The position numbers and the translations under genes are program-made. From the NCBI GenBank assembly GCA_963925675.1, contig CAWUSW010000031.1, forward strand, positions 1 through 64,000: a stretch of DNA of 64,000 nucleotides, written 5' to 3'. Position 1 is the first letter of the stretch, and the number at the start of each line of letters is the position of its first letter. Below, piece after piece: positions 9,190-17,884 of the stretch. Below the pieces are notes generated by a model. That model was not told the origin of the DNA. It saw nothing but the letters and a program-made list of their open reading frames with translations, and made no database searches. Source of the stretch: Eutrophocola sp963925675. GTDB lineage: Bacteria > Pseudomonadota > Gammaproteobacteria > Pseudomonadales > Pseudohongiellaceae.

Positions 9190-10449
9190 TTAGGGAACGA
9201 TGTCTTTTATCGTCAGTGTTATGGGCCCTGTCTGATCGGCAAGAACAAAAGATTCAGAAACTACCTGAATATCACCGGGCTGGGCTATAGCCCCTCCTGA
9301 GCGTGAAAGTCGTGCGCCTACCAACACGTTCTGTGCAGTGGACAAAGTCATGTTGGCAATCATTGCCATGGAATCGTCCAGTGTGATTTCAAAGGGAAAC
9401 TCAGGCAATGCAAGATTATCCGCAGCAAGCGGCATTGGCATAGCGGGATTTCGTGCATAAACAAAAAGCCGCATGGAATCATCCAACAGATCCTTAACGG
9501 AATCATCTATATCGATAAGCAGAGTCACCGATGGACCATCAGTCGCCTCAATCCTATCACCGCTAGCGGCAAACTCCGGCAACAGGGCTTCAACCTGCTC
9601 AATACGACTTCTTAATACTACGGCTTGCTGACTATTGGCATCCATTTGTAATAACTGCTTGCGCCAATAGGTCAAAGCCTGGGAAAAATCTTCATTAATA
9701 AATGATTCAATGGCCAGCAAACTCATCACTGCATATTCATTTGGGTTCATTGACAAGGCCTCATCAATCACCTGCTGAACCTCCGCTGTAATTTGCGATT
9801 CGGCAGCAAGGTACATGGACTGCGCCAATTGTCCCAGCACTGTCGCTTTATCAGGACTGGCTTCCATCACTTCTGTCATGGCACGAAAGGTTCTTATCGC
9901 ACCGGGAAAACTTTCCAGCTCCAGGTATAAAGTCCCCAACATATAACCGTTCTGGATATCATCATCATGGCGGTCAAAACGATCCTGCAATACTTCTGCA
10001 AGACGATTCAAGCCCTCTAGCTGTTGTTCCGCTGTTTCTGCCTCGCCAAGTGCCTGCAGAATTTGTGGCAATTCCAGGTCTCTGGCAGAACCCACTACTT
10101 CGTACAGGGAATAACTGAACAGAGGGACAAACAGCAGGCACAATATTGGTATGAGTTTGTTAGTTTTACCCGAATTAGCCTGCAGTCTGGACTTCTCATC
10201 ATCCATGTCGCTCATGAAACTACGCTGCAATTCTGTTTTCAGTTTTTCGAACTCATCGGCAGTGATGATGTCTTCTTTTCTGTCCTGTTCAAGCTCGGCA
10301 AGACTTTGCTGAAACACTTCAATATTCTTTTGTTTACGTATTTCACTGTCAGCCGTTTTTATCACCGGCCGGTATCGCAACACAGGGACAAGAATAAACA
10401 ACAAGGCAATGAGCAGCAGAATGGCACTGTATAACCAGAAGGTAGTCAT
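9190..10449 (-). CDS. ccmI: Cytochrome c biogenesis protein CcmI
   Basis: The protein is 419 residues. It has a membrane helix at the very N-terminus, a cytoplasmic loop (RKQKNIEVFQQSLAELEQDR, a hallmark of CcmI), a second helix near residues 100-115 and a periplasmic TPR-rich domain. A C-terminal beta-rich segment follows. CcmI delivers unfolded apocytochrome c to the CcmFH haem lyase. It starts 6 bp after the ccmH stop and is the last gene of the operon. Confidence 0.93.
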   Translation of the reverse strand: MTTFWLYSAILLLIALLFILVPVLRYRPVIKTADSEIRKQKNIEVFQQSLAELEQDRKEDIITADEFEKLKTELQRSFMSDMDDEKSRLQANSGKTNKLIPILCLLFVPLFSYSLYEVVGSARDLELPQILQALGEAETAEQQLEGLNRLAEVLQDRFDRHDDDIQNGYMLGTLYLELESFPGAIRTFRAMTEVMEASPDKATVLGQLAQSMYLAAESQITAEVQQVIDEALSMNPNEYAVMSLLAIESFINEDFSQALTYWRKQLLQMDANSQQAVVLRSRIEQVEALLPEFAASGDRIEATDGPSVTLLIDIDDSVKDLLDDSMRLFVYARNPAMPMPLAADNLALPEFPFEITLDDSMAMIANMTLSTAQNVLVGARLSRSGGAIAQPGDIQVVSESFVLADQTGPITLTIKDIVP

Positions 10450-10455
10450 GAATAA

Positions 10456-10926
10456 TCAGTCCGATTTGGTTTTGAGAAGTTTGCGAAGGGTTTCTTGCTC
10501 ATCAGTGGATAGCGCTGTTTCATTTTGTTGCACCAACGCACTGGCCAGCAGCATGCGTCTGACAATGAAAAGCCCTGCCAGCAACAAGATCGCTGGTCCA
10601 AACCAGAGAAAAAAAGTAGCCAGGGTAAGCCTGGGACGATAAAGAATAAAATCACCATAACGACTACTCATGAAATCAATAATTTCATCGTTGCTGCGTC
10701 CTTCAGTAATCTGCCTATATATTTCCTGGCGCAAATCAGCCGCAATAGGTGCATCAGATCCCGCCAGGTTGGAATTCAGACATTTGGGGCAGCGCATTTC
10801 ATAAGTGAGCTTTTTGAAGCGATCTTCTTCCTGCTCGGACTCAAACGCATATTCCTGAATCGCACTAAAAACAGGCGCAACAAAAAGCAGCAGGAGAATC
10901 GCACAGATGAACTTTCTTAATATCAT
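10456..10926 (-). CDS. ccmH: Cytochrome c maturation thiol-reductase subunit CcmH
   Basis: The protein is 156 residues: signal peptide, then the RCPKC motif with Cys46 and Cys49 (MRCPKCLNSNLAGSDA), and a single membrane helix around 105-125. CcmH keeps the apocytochrome haem-binding cysteines reduced and works with CcmF and CcmG. It is the short single-domain form, consistent with a separate ccmI downstream. The 158-bp gap from ccmG is filled by a heptamer/REP-like element, whereas the other ccm genes overlap or lie within 15 bp of each other. Confidence 0.94.
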   Translation of the reverse strand: MILRKFICAILLLLFVAPVFSAIQEYAFESEQEEDRFKKLTYEMRCPKCLNSNLAGSDAPIAADLRQEIYRQITEGRSNDEIIDFMSSRYGDFILYRPRLTLATFFLWFGPAILLLAGLFIVRRMLLASALVQQNETALSTDEQETLRKLLKTKSD

Positions 10927-10930
10927 ATTT

Positions 10931-11087
10931 AACTTTCAACTTTCAACTTTCAACTTTTTAACTTCTAACTTCTGTCGGATGGCGCCGCGCTTATCCAGCC
11001 TAAGCTTGTACCTTGTACCTTGTACCTTGTACCTTGTACCTTGTACCTTGTACCTTGTAACTTGTAACTTGTAACTTGTAACTATTA
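10931..11087 (-). repeat. Heptamer array / REP-like palindrome / heptamer array, copy 2 (inside the ccm operon)
   Basis: On the plus strand the left array (10931-10972) has about six units, mostly CTTTCAA and CTTCTAA, with one extra T. The palindrome lies at about 10974-11002 with GGAT and ATCC arms around a GC-rich core and a trailing CCTA. The right array (11005-11081) has seven CTTGTAC units followed by four CTTGTAA units, then CTATTA, which contains the ccmG stop codon. On the transcript the array therefore begins next to the stop. It separates ccmG from ccmH. Confidence 0.9.
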
Positions 11088-11618
11088 CCTAATTTTTTCC
11101 AACAGAGGTTCAAAACTGTCATCCCACACAGCTCTGTCGATAGCACCAATATGTCGGAATAGAATCATGCCATTTTGATCAACAAGGAATGTTTCAGGGG
11201 CTCCGGTAACGCCAAGATCAATTCTTAAAGAACTGCCAAAATCCACGACATTACGATCAAATGGATTGCCCCGCTCTTCCAGAAAAAGCCGGTCTTCTGC
11301 AATAGAATCATCATAGCTGATACCTATAAATGTGATATCCGGCTCCTTTTCACTCATCTCAAGTAAAAAAGGATGCTCTATATGACAAGGTATGCACCAG
11401 GAACCCCAGATATTAACTATGAGAATTTTCCCCAGAATATCCTCTCTCGAGAAGCTACCCTGCTGCGCATAAAGACTGGGCAAGCTGAATTCAGGAAAAG
11501 GTTTGTCCACCAAGGCAGAAGGGACAACATTCGGATCACGGGTTAAGCCGAACATTAAAAACCCTGCCATGGTCAGGAACAGCGCAACAGGAATGAATAA
11601 TTTTACGCGTCTATTCAT
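11085..11618 (-). CDS. ccmG: Thiol:disulfide interchange protein CcmG/DsbE
   Basis: The protein is 177 residues. An N-terminal membrane anchor (about 8-24) precedes a TlpA-like thioredoxin domain with active site WCIPC (Cys75, Cys78) and the cis-Pro region GVTGAPETFLVD. CcmG is a periplasmic reductant for apocytochrome c or CcmH and is itself reduced by DsbD-type proteins. It starts 5 bp after the ccmF stop. The active site is WCIPC rather than the common WCPTC. Confidence 0.94.
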   Translation of the reverse strand: MNRRVKLFIPVALFLTMAGFLMFGLTRDPNVVPSALVDKPFPEFSLPSLYAQQGSFSREDILGKILIVNIWGSWCIPCHIEHPFLLEMSEKEPDITFIGISYDDSIAEDRLFLEERGNPFDRNVVDFGSSLRIDLGVTGAPETFLVDQNGMILFRHIGAIDRAVWDDSFEPLLEKIR

Positions 11619-11623
11619 TTTGC

Positions 11624-13651
11624 TTAACCCGTCTCACCGGCAAGGTCAGGCGCGGTATTGATTGCAGCATCGGCTTGACTGACCGGTTCTTTTTCTGTTT
11701 TTACTTCCTTCACCCTGTAGCGCTTATCGAGAATGGCGGTAAACCCGCCTGCCGCCATCAGGAAAGCTCCGAGCCAGATCCAGAACACAAAAGGTTTCAT
11801 ATGGATTCTTACTACCCAGGCACCGTCACCACGGGGGTCTCCCAATGCAGCAAAAAGGTCTCTAAAAAATCCCACATCGATATCTGCTTCAGTCTGCACA
11901 CTGCCTGTGGCACGATAAGTACGTTTTTCAGGAGTCAGGGTTAAATACGACTTGCCATTTTTAAGTACCGTAATCTCACCGGCATCGGCCGTGTAATTGG
12001 GCCCCTGTATTGGCGACACGCCTTCAAAAATAAATTCGTAACTGCCAATTTCAATACTTTCTCCAGGTGCCAGGCGTACATCACGCTCTTCGCTGTAGTG
12101 GCTGGTCAGACAAATCCCCAGAATAATCACCGCCATGCCAAAGTGGGCAATCTGCATACCGCAGTAACTCAGACTCAGGCTTTTCAATCCTTGTAATAGT
12201 GACTCCTTGTTTGACGTCTTAACCTGGATATCACGGGCAATACCAAACACTATCCAGAAGGCCAGCGTTACTGCCACGAAAATCCCGATATTGACTTCGC
12301 GTGTAACGATCAATGGCACTAAGATACCAAGGGCTACACTCGCCACGGCGACTTTCAGCAACTGCTTTTTTAAATAAGATAATGATGTTTTTTTCCATCT
12401 GGAGATGGAACCCACCGTCAGAAAAGCAACAAGAATTCCCATCAAGGGCAGGAAAATAGTATTGAAGTAGGGAGCCCCTACCGAGACCGGTTGATCTTCA
12501 CCATTAATGGCCGCATGAATTAGTGGATAGAGCGTGCCCAATAGAATACCGGCGGTAGCAACCACCAGCAAAATATTGTTTATCAGCAAAAATACTTCCC
12601 GGGAAGTTACTGTGTAACTGGCATTACCTTTTACCACTGGCGCGCGTAATGCATACAAAAACAGGGATGCACCTATGACCAGTAGCAAGATGGTCAACAG
12701 TACCAGCCCCCTTTCAGGATCTACAGCGAAGGCATGCACCGAAGTAAGAAGTCCGGAACGCACGATAAATGTGCCCAGCAGACTCAGTGAAAATGCAGCA
12801 ATTGCCAGCAATACTGTCCAGCTTTTAAATACCCCGCGTTTTTCCGTGACCGCCAGAGAGTGAATCAGTGCGGTGCCTACCAGCCATGGCATGAAAGCAA
12901 CATTTTCCACTGGATCCCAGAACCACCAACCGCCCCAGCCCAGTTCGTAGTAAGCCCACCAACTACCCAGCGCGATGCCTATGGACAGGAAAGCCCAGGC
13001 AATATTGGTCCAGGGCCTGGTCCAGCGTGCCCAGGCAGCATCAAGTTTCCCTGTTAATAATGCCGTGATAGCAAAAGCATAAGCCACCGAGAACCCTACA
13101 TAGCCCATATACAAAAAAGGCGGATGCACGATTAGCCCGAAATCCTGCAATAAGGGATTAAGGTCTGTTCCCTCTGCCGGAGTATTTAACATCAAACGAT
13201 CAAAAGGATTGGACGTCAGTAGCATGAATATCAAAAAGCAGACACTGATAATACCCATCACTGCCAGCACTCTTGCCAGAATATCCAGGGGCAAATTACG
13301 ACTGAACAAACTCACAGCGTAGGTCCAGCTCGCCACCATCAATACCCAGAGCAGCAGTGAGCCTTCATGGCCTCCCCAGACAGCTGTGAACTTGTAATAC
13401 CAGGGCAGTAGGGTATTTGAATTACGTGCAACATAGGCAACAGAAAAATCATCATGCAGAAATGCCCAGGCAAGGCAGGCAAAACTTATCACCATGAAAA
13501 CCCAGATACCCGAACACAAGGGACGCGATAAGGTCATCAACATGGGGTTATTCCGGTAAACGCCTACCATCGGCAGAACGCTCAATAAACAAGCCAGGCT
13601 TAAAGCAAGTACCAGGGAAAAGTTACCTAGTTCAGGAATCATTGATGACAT
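11624..13651 (-). CDS. ccmF: Haem lyase subunit CcmF
   Basis: The protein is 675 residues with about 14-15 membrane helices. The tryptophan-rich haem-handling signature WGGWWFWDPVENVAFMPWL lies in the first half, and conserved histidine segments such as DFGLIVHPPFLYMGY occur as expected. CcmF, with CcmH, attaches haem from holo-CcmE to apocytochromes at the periplasmic face. The length is normal for the family. The gene start overlaps the end of ccmE by 13 bp, indicating translational coupling. Confidence 0.96.
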   Translation of the reverse strand: MSSMIPELGNFSLVLALSLACLLSVLPMVGVYRNNPMLMTLSRPLCSGIWVFMVISFACLAWAFLHDDFSVAYVARNSNTLLPWYYKFTAVWGGHEGSLLLWVLMVASWTYAVSLFSRNLPLDILARVLAVMGIISVCFLIFMLLTSNPFDRLMLNTPAEGTDLNPLLQDFGLIVHPPFLYMGYVGFSVAYAFAITALLTGKLDAAWARWTRPWTNIAWAFLSIGIALGSWWAYYELGWGGWWFWDPVENVAFMPWLVGTALIHSLAVTEKRGVFKSWTVLLAIAAFSLSLLGTFIVRSGLLTSVHAFAVDPERGLVLLTILLLVIGASLFLYALRAPVVKGNASYTVTSREVFLLINNILLVVATAGILLGTLYPLIHAAINGEDQPVSVGAPYFNTIFLPLMGILVAFLTVGSISRWKKTSLSYLKKQLLKVAVASVALGILVPLIVTREVNIGIFVAVTLAFWIVFGIARDIQVKTSNKESLLQGLKSLSLSYCGMQIAHFGMAVIILGICLTSHYSEERDVRLAPGESIEIGSYEFIFEGVSPIQGPNYTADAGEITVLKNGKSYLTLTPEKRTYRATGSVQTEADIDVGFFRDLFAALGDPRGDGAWVVRIHMKPFVFWIWLGAFLMAAGGFTAILDKRYRVKEVKTEKEPVSQADAAINTAPDLAGETG

Positions 13652-14094
13652 ACCTCTATGGATGCTGATTCAGCAGCATCGAGTGATGCTTTTACTTCTG
13701 CGGACATATAATTCTCATCATGTTTTGCCAGAATCTGGGTTGCTTTAAATGTCCCAGCGTTATCCAGGGAACCGTCAGCGACAACGCCCTGGCCTTCCCG
13801 AAACAGATCTGGTAACGGTCCGGTATAACTCACCAGCACATCATTGCAGAAATCCGTGGCAAGAAAATTCACCTCTGCCCCCTCAAGACCCTCCTTGACC
13901 AGGCTGCCCATTTTCACCATGCCGCCAACTCGAAAGCTCTGTCCCTGGCCCACCTCACCTGCGGATATTTCCGTCGGGGTGTAAAACACATTGATACCTT
14001 CTTTGAGGGCAAACAAGACGAGACCTATAGCCAGTGCTGAGCCAAAAATGATAAACAACACTATAGCCAGCTTCTGCTGTCGATGCGCTAACAT
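13639..14094 (-). CDS. ccmE: Haem chaperone CcmE
   Basis: The protein is 151 residues: one membrane helix (about 9-29) and a periplasmic OB-fold domain. The motif H125-D-E-N-Y129 contains the histidine that binds haem covalently and its partner tyrosine. CcmE takes haem from CcmABCD and passes it to CcmF. The start overlaps the ccmD stop by one base and the end overlaps ccmF. Confidence 0.96.
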   Translation of the reverse strand: MLAHRQQKLAIVLFIIFGSALAIGLVLFALKEGINVFYTPTEISAGEVGQGQSFRVGGMVKMGSLVKEGLEGAEVNFLATDFCNDVLVSYTGPLPDLFREGQGVVADGSLDNAGTFKATQILAKHDENYMSAEVKASLDAAESASIEVCHQ

Positions 14095-14279
14095 TACTGA
14101 TTCTCCTCGCGTCTTAGACGAGCTTTGATTTGTTTTACTATCTTACGTCGGGAATATGCAGGTGGTACTACCGTGACCAGGAAAAACAGCAAAAAAAACA
14201 GATACACTGGCCACACATATTGCGCATAACCGCCCATGTTAAGTAATTCTGCCAGGCTGTTGAACTGAAATTCAGGCAT
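14094..14279 (-). CDS. ccmD: Haem exporter subunit CcmD
   Basis: A small 61-residue protein with an N-terminal Phe/Leu-rich part, one membrane helix (YVWPVYLFFLLFFLVTVVPPAY) and a basic C-terminus (RRKIVKQIKARLRREE), as expected for CcmD. It helps release holo-CcmE from the CcmABC complex. It overlaps ccmC by 8 bp. The assignment relies mainly on size, topology and position. Confidence 0.93.
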   Translation of the reverse strand: MPEFQFNSLAELLNMGGYAQYVWPVYLFFLLFFLVTVVPPAYSRRKIVKQIKARLRREENQ

Positions 14280-15054
14280 TGGTATCTATCCCTGACACTG
14301 TGTCCGCTTTCGCATTATCACCCAACAACAAGTCCTTCACCCATTGGGAGCGTCTTTCTCGCAACAAAATCTCATTCTGGCTACGCAGAATAAGACCTAT
14401 AAAAAACAGACCAATAAACCCGAAACCAGTAAAAAACGCCGGAATCCAGATTTCTGGCGGGTTGGCGGATGAATCGCGCAAGGACAGATCACTGGCACCC
14501 TGGTGCAAGGTATTCCACCATTCCACGGAGTATTCGATAATCGGGATATTCACCAGACCCACAAGTGTCAATACAGCACAGGCCTTCGCCGCCGAATCAC
14601 GTGACTCAATAGCCGAGCGCAGAGCAATAATGCCCACAAAAATAAAAAACTGTAGCAAGGAGCTGGTCAGTCTGGCATCCCATATCCACCAGGTCCCCCA
14701 GGTGGGTATTCCCCAAAGCGAGCCACTCACCAGCATCAGTAGCGTAGCCATTGCCCCAATTGGTGCAACCGCTTTAGCCACAATGTCCGCCATTTTAATT
14801 TTCCAGATCAGCAAGGCCGCGCTACACAGAGCCATCATATAAAAGCTGCCTTTCATCAGGCCGGCGGCAGGAACATGCAGATAAATAATGCGGTAGTTAT
14901 CCCCCATCTGATAATCCGGCGGGGAAAAGCCCAGGCCCCAGATAATACCGACGACCAGCAACAGGCCAGTGATGCTCCACAACCAGGGCAGGACACGGTT
15001 ACCAATGGTATAAAACCATTTTGGTGAACCTAATTTATATAACCATTGCCACAT
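14272..15054 (-). CDS. ccmC: Haem exporter/CcmE-loading protein CcmC
   Basis: The protein is 260 residues with six predicted helices and the signature WGTWWIWDARLTSSLLQF. A histidine segment (YLHVPAAGLMKGSFY) precedes the WWD motif. CcmC presents haem to CcmE at the periplasmic side. The gene starts 15 bp after ccmB and overlaps ccmD. Confidence 0.96.
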   Translation of the reverse strand: MWQWLYKLGSPKWFYTIGNRVLPWLWSITGLLLVVGIIWGLGFSPPDYQMGDNYRIIYLHVPAAGLMKGSFYMMALCSAALLIWKIKMADIVAKAVAPIGAMATLLMLVSGSLWGIPTWGTWWIWDARLTSSLLQFFIFVGIIALRSAIESRDSAAKACAVLTLVGLVNIPIIEYSVEWWNTLHQGASDLSLRDSSANPPEIWIPAFFTGFGFIGLFFIGLILRSQNEILLRERRSQWVKDLLLGDNAKADTVSGIDTNA

Positions 15055-15069
15055 TTATTAACAAACCCG

Positions 15070-15777
15070 TTAATTAATACTAATTTTCAAAGCTGCTGAA
15101 ATCGCCAGTGGCGACAGGCTGACAGCAAGTGTGAACAGCGCTGCCAGCAGCGCCAGCAAACCGGAAAAAGCAGTGCCATTTATAGCTGCCTGAACCACCC
15201 CGGTACCGAATACCAGCACCGGCACATAGAGAGGCAATATTAACACAGCCAACAATAATCCACTCCTGGACAGTCCTACTGTCAGTGCCATGCCAATCCC
15301 GCCCAACAGAGTCAAGACAGGCGTTCCCAGCAGTAAGCTCAAGACCAGAGGCAGCATGCCCTCAGGACTCATGAACAACATGCTCGCCAATACCGGCGCA
15401 AGGAGAATGATTGGCAAACAGGCGACCAGCCAATGACTGAAAATCTTGGCCAGCAGCAGAAAATATAAAGGCTGAGGACTCATTAACAACTGTTCCAGGT
15501 TGCCATCTTCAAAATCGGCCCGAAACAAACTGTCCATCGACAGCATCACTGCCAGCAGTGCGGTGACCCAGATAACCCCTGGAGCGATAGCACTGAGGAA
15601 GTTTTCATCTGTACCCACGCTAAGTGGAAACAGGGTCACGGCGATAACGAAAAACATCAGCGGATTAATTACATCCCCGGGGTTGCGAAAGGCCAGCAAC
15701 ATTTCCCGCCTGATTGTTGCTCCCATCACGCTCAGCAAACCCAGCTCACTGGCAGGCTTATTGGTGAGTGTATTCAT
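15070..15777 (-). CDS. ccmB: Haem exporter permease CcmB
   Basis: The protein is 235 residues with about six membrane helices and typical CcmB segments (REMLLAFRNPGDVINPLMFFVI, LMSPQPLYFLLLAKIFSHWL). It is the membrane partner of the CcmA ATPase, which powers release of haem-loaded CcmE. It overlaps ccmA by 4 bp (ATGA), suggesting coupled translation. Confidence 0.95.
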   Translation of the reverse strand: MNTLTNKPASELGLLSVMGATIRREMLLAFRNPGDVINPLMFFVIAVTLFPLSVGTDENFLSAIAPGVIWVTALLAVMLSMDSLFRADFEDGNLEQLLMSPQPLYFLLLAKIFSHWLVACLPIILLAPVLASMLFMSPEGMLPLVLSLLLGTPVLTLLGGIGMALTVGLSRSGLLLAVLILPLYVPVLVFGTGVVQAAINGTAFSGLLALLAALFTLAVSLSPLAISAALKISIN

Positions 15778-16406
15778 GACTCAGACTCCTGAGCTCTGGA
15801 ATCAAGATTGATTACGTCTATATCACAGGCTATTTGCAAGGGGTGATGGGTAGTCAGAATCAGACTACCACCTGCATTTACAAAATCAGACAGCAATTGC
15901 TCCACTTCACTGACGCCGCGTTTGTCCAGCGCAGTAAAAGGCTCATCCATCACCCACAATCTGGCAGAAGTAAGTTTCATGCGGGCAAGACTGACACGCC
16001 TTTGTTGCCCGGCCGACATCATGAAACACGGTACGTCATCATATCCGGCCAGCCCCAGCTCATCCAAGGCCGTCGAGATATCAATATTTCCGGTCTTGCC
16101 CTGGGATGCACTAAACCAGCGTAAATTCTCTGTGGGACTCAATGTCCTGTTGATAGCTGGCGCATGCCCGAGGTAAAAAACATCAGAACAAAATTCACTG
16201 CGCACTTGCTTGACAGGTGTTTCCTGCCAGAGAATTTCACCTGAGAAATCACTGTTCAGACCACAAAGGATTCTCAGCAAGGTCGTTTTGCCGCTACCAT
16301 TGGAACCTTGTATCTGCAGGGCCTTGCCCGGAGCAATAGAAAACGACAAATCCTTGAATAGAATTCGTTCATCCCGCTCACAATACAGGCCGCGTACTTC
16401 AAGCAT
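15774..16406 (-). CDS. ccmA: Cytochrome c biogenesis ATPase CcmA
   Basis: A 210-residue ABC ATPase with Walker A GSNGSGKTT, a signature motif in the CcmA form (MSAGQQRRVSLARM) and Walker B LWVMDEPFTALD, followed by the switch histidine (TTHH). It hydrolyses ATP on the cytoplasmic face of CcmBCD. It is the first gene of the nine-gene ccm operon. The 122-bp gap to dcd should hold the operon promoter, but I could not single one out. Confidence 0.95.
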   Translation of the reverse strand: MLEVRGLYCERDERILFKDLSFSIAPGKALQIQGSNGSGKTTLLRILCGLNSDFSGEILWQETPVKQVRSEFCSDVFYLGHAPAINRTLSPTENLRWFSASQGKTGNIDISTALDELGLAGYDDVPCFMMSAGQQRRVSLARMKLTSARLWVMDEPFTALDKRGVSEVEQLLSDFVNAGGSLILTTHHPLQIACDIDVINLDSRAQESES

Positions 16407-16528
16407 GTTCAGTGCCTACTTACAGTTACAAGCTATTAAAGGCCGGCGATTATACCGAAAAATCAAAGAGATAGTGACGCTTAACGGTGCAAATAAATGG
16501 CACTGATTATGAAACGTCCGTGCCCTGT

Positions 16529-17098
16529 TCAGGATCTAGGGGGAGTGACCCCAGTCTGTCCCTGATATTTGCCGTTGCGATCCTTGTAGGTGACTTCACA
16601 TTGTTCATCGGATTCGTAGAACAACATCTGGGCCACGCCTTCATGGGCATAAATTTTCGCGGGAAGCGGTGTGGTATTGGAAAATTCCAGTGTCACATGT
16701 CCCTCCCACTCGGGTTCCAGCGGGGTGACATTGACAATGATGCCGCAACGGGCATAGGTGGATTTACCCAGACAAACCGTCAGGACATTGGACGGAATAC
16801 GAAAGTATTCTATTGTCCGGGCCAGAGCAAAGGAATTTGGGGGAATGACACAGGTATCCTCATTGATACTGACAAAGCTGCTTTCGTCAAAATTCTTTGG
16901 ATCTACCACGCTGGAAGTATGTACATTGGTGAAAATCTTGAACTCAGAGGCACAGCGAACATCGTAGCCATAGCTGGATGTTCCGTATGAAATGACGGGT
17001 TTGCCATTTACTTCCCGTATCTGATTAGGCTCAAACGGTTCCAGCATGCCATGCTCGCGCGCCATGCGCCGTATCCATTTATCAGACTTGATTGTCAT
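16529..17098 (-). CDS. dcd: dCTP deaminase
   Basis: The protein is 189 residues, the normal length for the homotrimeric enzyme that converts dCTP to dUTP for thymidylate synthesis. The central block (GKSTYARCGIIVNVTPLEPEWEGHVTLEFSNTTPLPAKIYAHEG) contains the conserved Arg and catalytic Glu region and matches Dcd closely. It is a cytosolic housekeeping enzyme. The gene stands alone, upstream of the ccm operon on the same strand. Confidence 0.95.
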   Translation of the reverse strand: MTIKSDKWIRRMAREHGMLEPFEPNQIREVNGKPVISYGTSSYGYDVRCASEFKIFTNVHTSSVVDPKNFDESSFVSINEDTCVIPPNSFALARTIEYFRIPSNVLTVCLGKSTYARCGIIVNVTPLEPEWEGHVTLEFSNTTPLPAKIYAHEGVAQMLFYESDEQCEVTYKDRNGKYQGQTGVTPPRS

Positions 17099-17206
17099 GT
17101 TTATTTCCCTTGTTTAAAAAACAGCAAATATTACTGCGTAAGTGACCAAGACACCACGTGTAATAACGCGTAAATAGCGAATTCAGCCACTTTTATTTTG
17201 GTGCAA

Positions 17207-17218
17207 TGTTGCTATAAT
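17207..17218 (+). promoter_or_regulatory. Extended -10 promoter for the cytochrome c gene
   Basis: A consensus TATAAT (17213-17218) is preceded by TG one base upstream, giving the extended -10 form TGCTATAAT. The -35 region at the usual distance is poor. Transcription from here would leave a leader of roughly 220 bases before the cytochrome gene at 17444. Confidence 0.5.
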
Positions 17219-17443
17219 CCCGCCCCGTCCAAGCAGCCTGATATAAATTACAAAGCAAACTTCCTATTTGCTAGCTATTACAGACTTTTCAGGGGCAACT
17301 ATCGCCTCTTCCTTAAATGGGAAAGTTTCGGAAAGCTGTAGCTACAGGACACCCCGAGCTAAGGTGAGCGTTTCAAAAATAATTCAGCTGATGTTCAGTT
17401 AAACAAGGTTTTAATAATTTAATCTTAAATCAGGAGTAATCCA
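17219..17443 (+). other. Long leader of the cytochrome c gene, possibly structured
   Basis: No gene is seen between dcd and the cytochrome gene (17099-17443). Downstream of the extended -10 the leader can form several local hairpins. One pairs GGGGC with GCCUC around a 7-nt loop near 17292-17309, one uses UUCC/GGAA near 17310-17330, and a 12-bp palindrome CTGTAGCTACAG lies near 17336-17347. I could not match it to a known riboswitch or small RNA. A good Shine-Dalgarno (CAGGAG) precedes the ATG. Confidence 0.35.
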
Positions 17444-17782
17444 ATGAAGTTAAAAGCAACATTCGCAATTGCTGCACTCGTTTCTCTGTTTGCACCCAGT
17501 GCCTTCGCAGCTGGAGACGCTGCGCGTGGTCAAACCCTTTATGCTACCTGTGGCGCATGCCACGGCGCTCAAGGTGAAGGCATGCAGGCATTAAATGCCC
17601 CCTCACTGGCTGGTCAGGAAGAATGGTATGTCATTCGTCAGCTACAGAATTTCAAAAATGGAATTCGTGGCACTAACCCCAAAGATATCTTTGGTATGCA
17701 GATGGCGCCTATGGCAATGACCTTGCCTACAGAACAGGCCATCGAAGATGTAGCTGCTTACATCAAAAGCCTGGAAGACTAA
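17444..17782 (+). CDS. Small class I cytochrome c (monohaem)
   Basis: The protein is 112 residues: a signal peptide ending AFA-AGDA (near 22-23), one CGACH haem motif in TCGACHGAQGEG and a methionine ligand region (MQMAPMAMTLPTEQ). It looks like a soluble periplasmic cytochrome of the c4/c5/c553 type that carries electrons between respiratory complexes. It stands alone with its own promoter and a strong terminator, and depends on the Ccm system for haem attachment. The exact partner cannot be told. Confidence 0.9.
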   Translation: MKLKATFAIAALVSLFAPSAFAAGDAARGQTLYATCGACHGAQGEGMQALNAPSLAGQEEWYVIRQLQNFKNGIRGTNPKDIFGMQMAPMAMTLPTEQAIEDVAAYIKSLED

Positions 17783-17814
17783 GTCCGGCTACATATTTTA
17801 AAAATATGATTTAT

Positions 17815-17844
17815 AAAAAAACCCGGCAATTGCCGGGTTTTTTA
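17815..17844 (+). terminator. Rho-independent terminator after the cytochrome c gene
   Basis: A perfect palindrome ACCCGGCAATTGCCGGGT (17821-17838) is flanked by an A-run and followed by a T-run. It can act in both directions, for the cytochrome gene and for recJ coming from the other side. Confidence 0.92.
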
Positions 17845-17884
17845 TTGCCTGTGATTCACCCAGGGAAGGGCCATCTTGTTGCCA

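Noticed and set aside
17219..17443. 4.5S, 6S or tmRNA gene or a c-di-GMP-type riboswitch in the cytochrome leader
   Set aside because: None of their conserved core sequences could be found; only generic hairpins are present.
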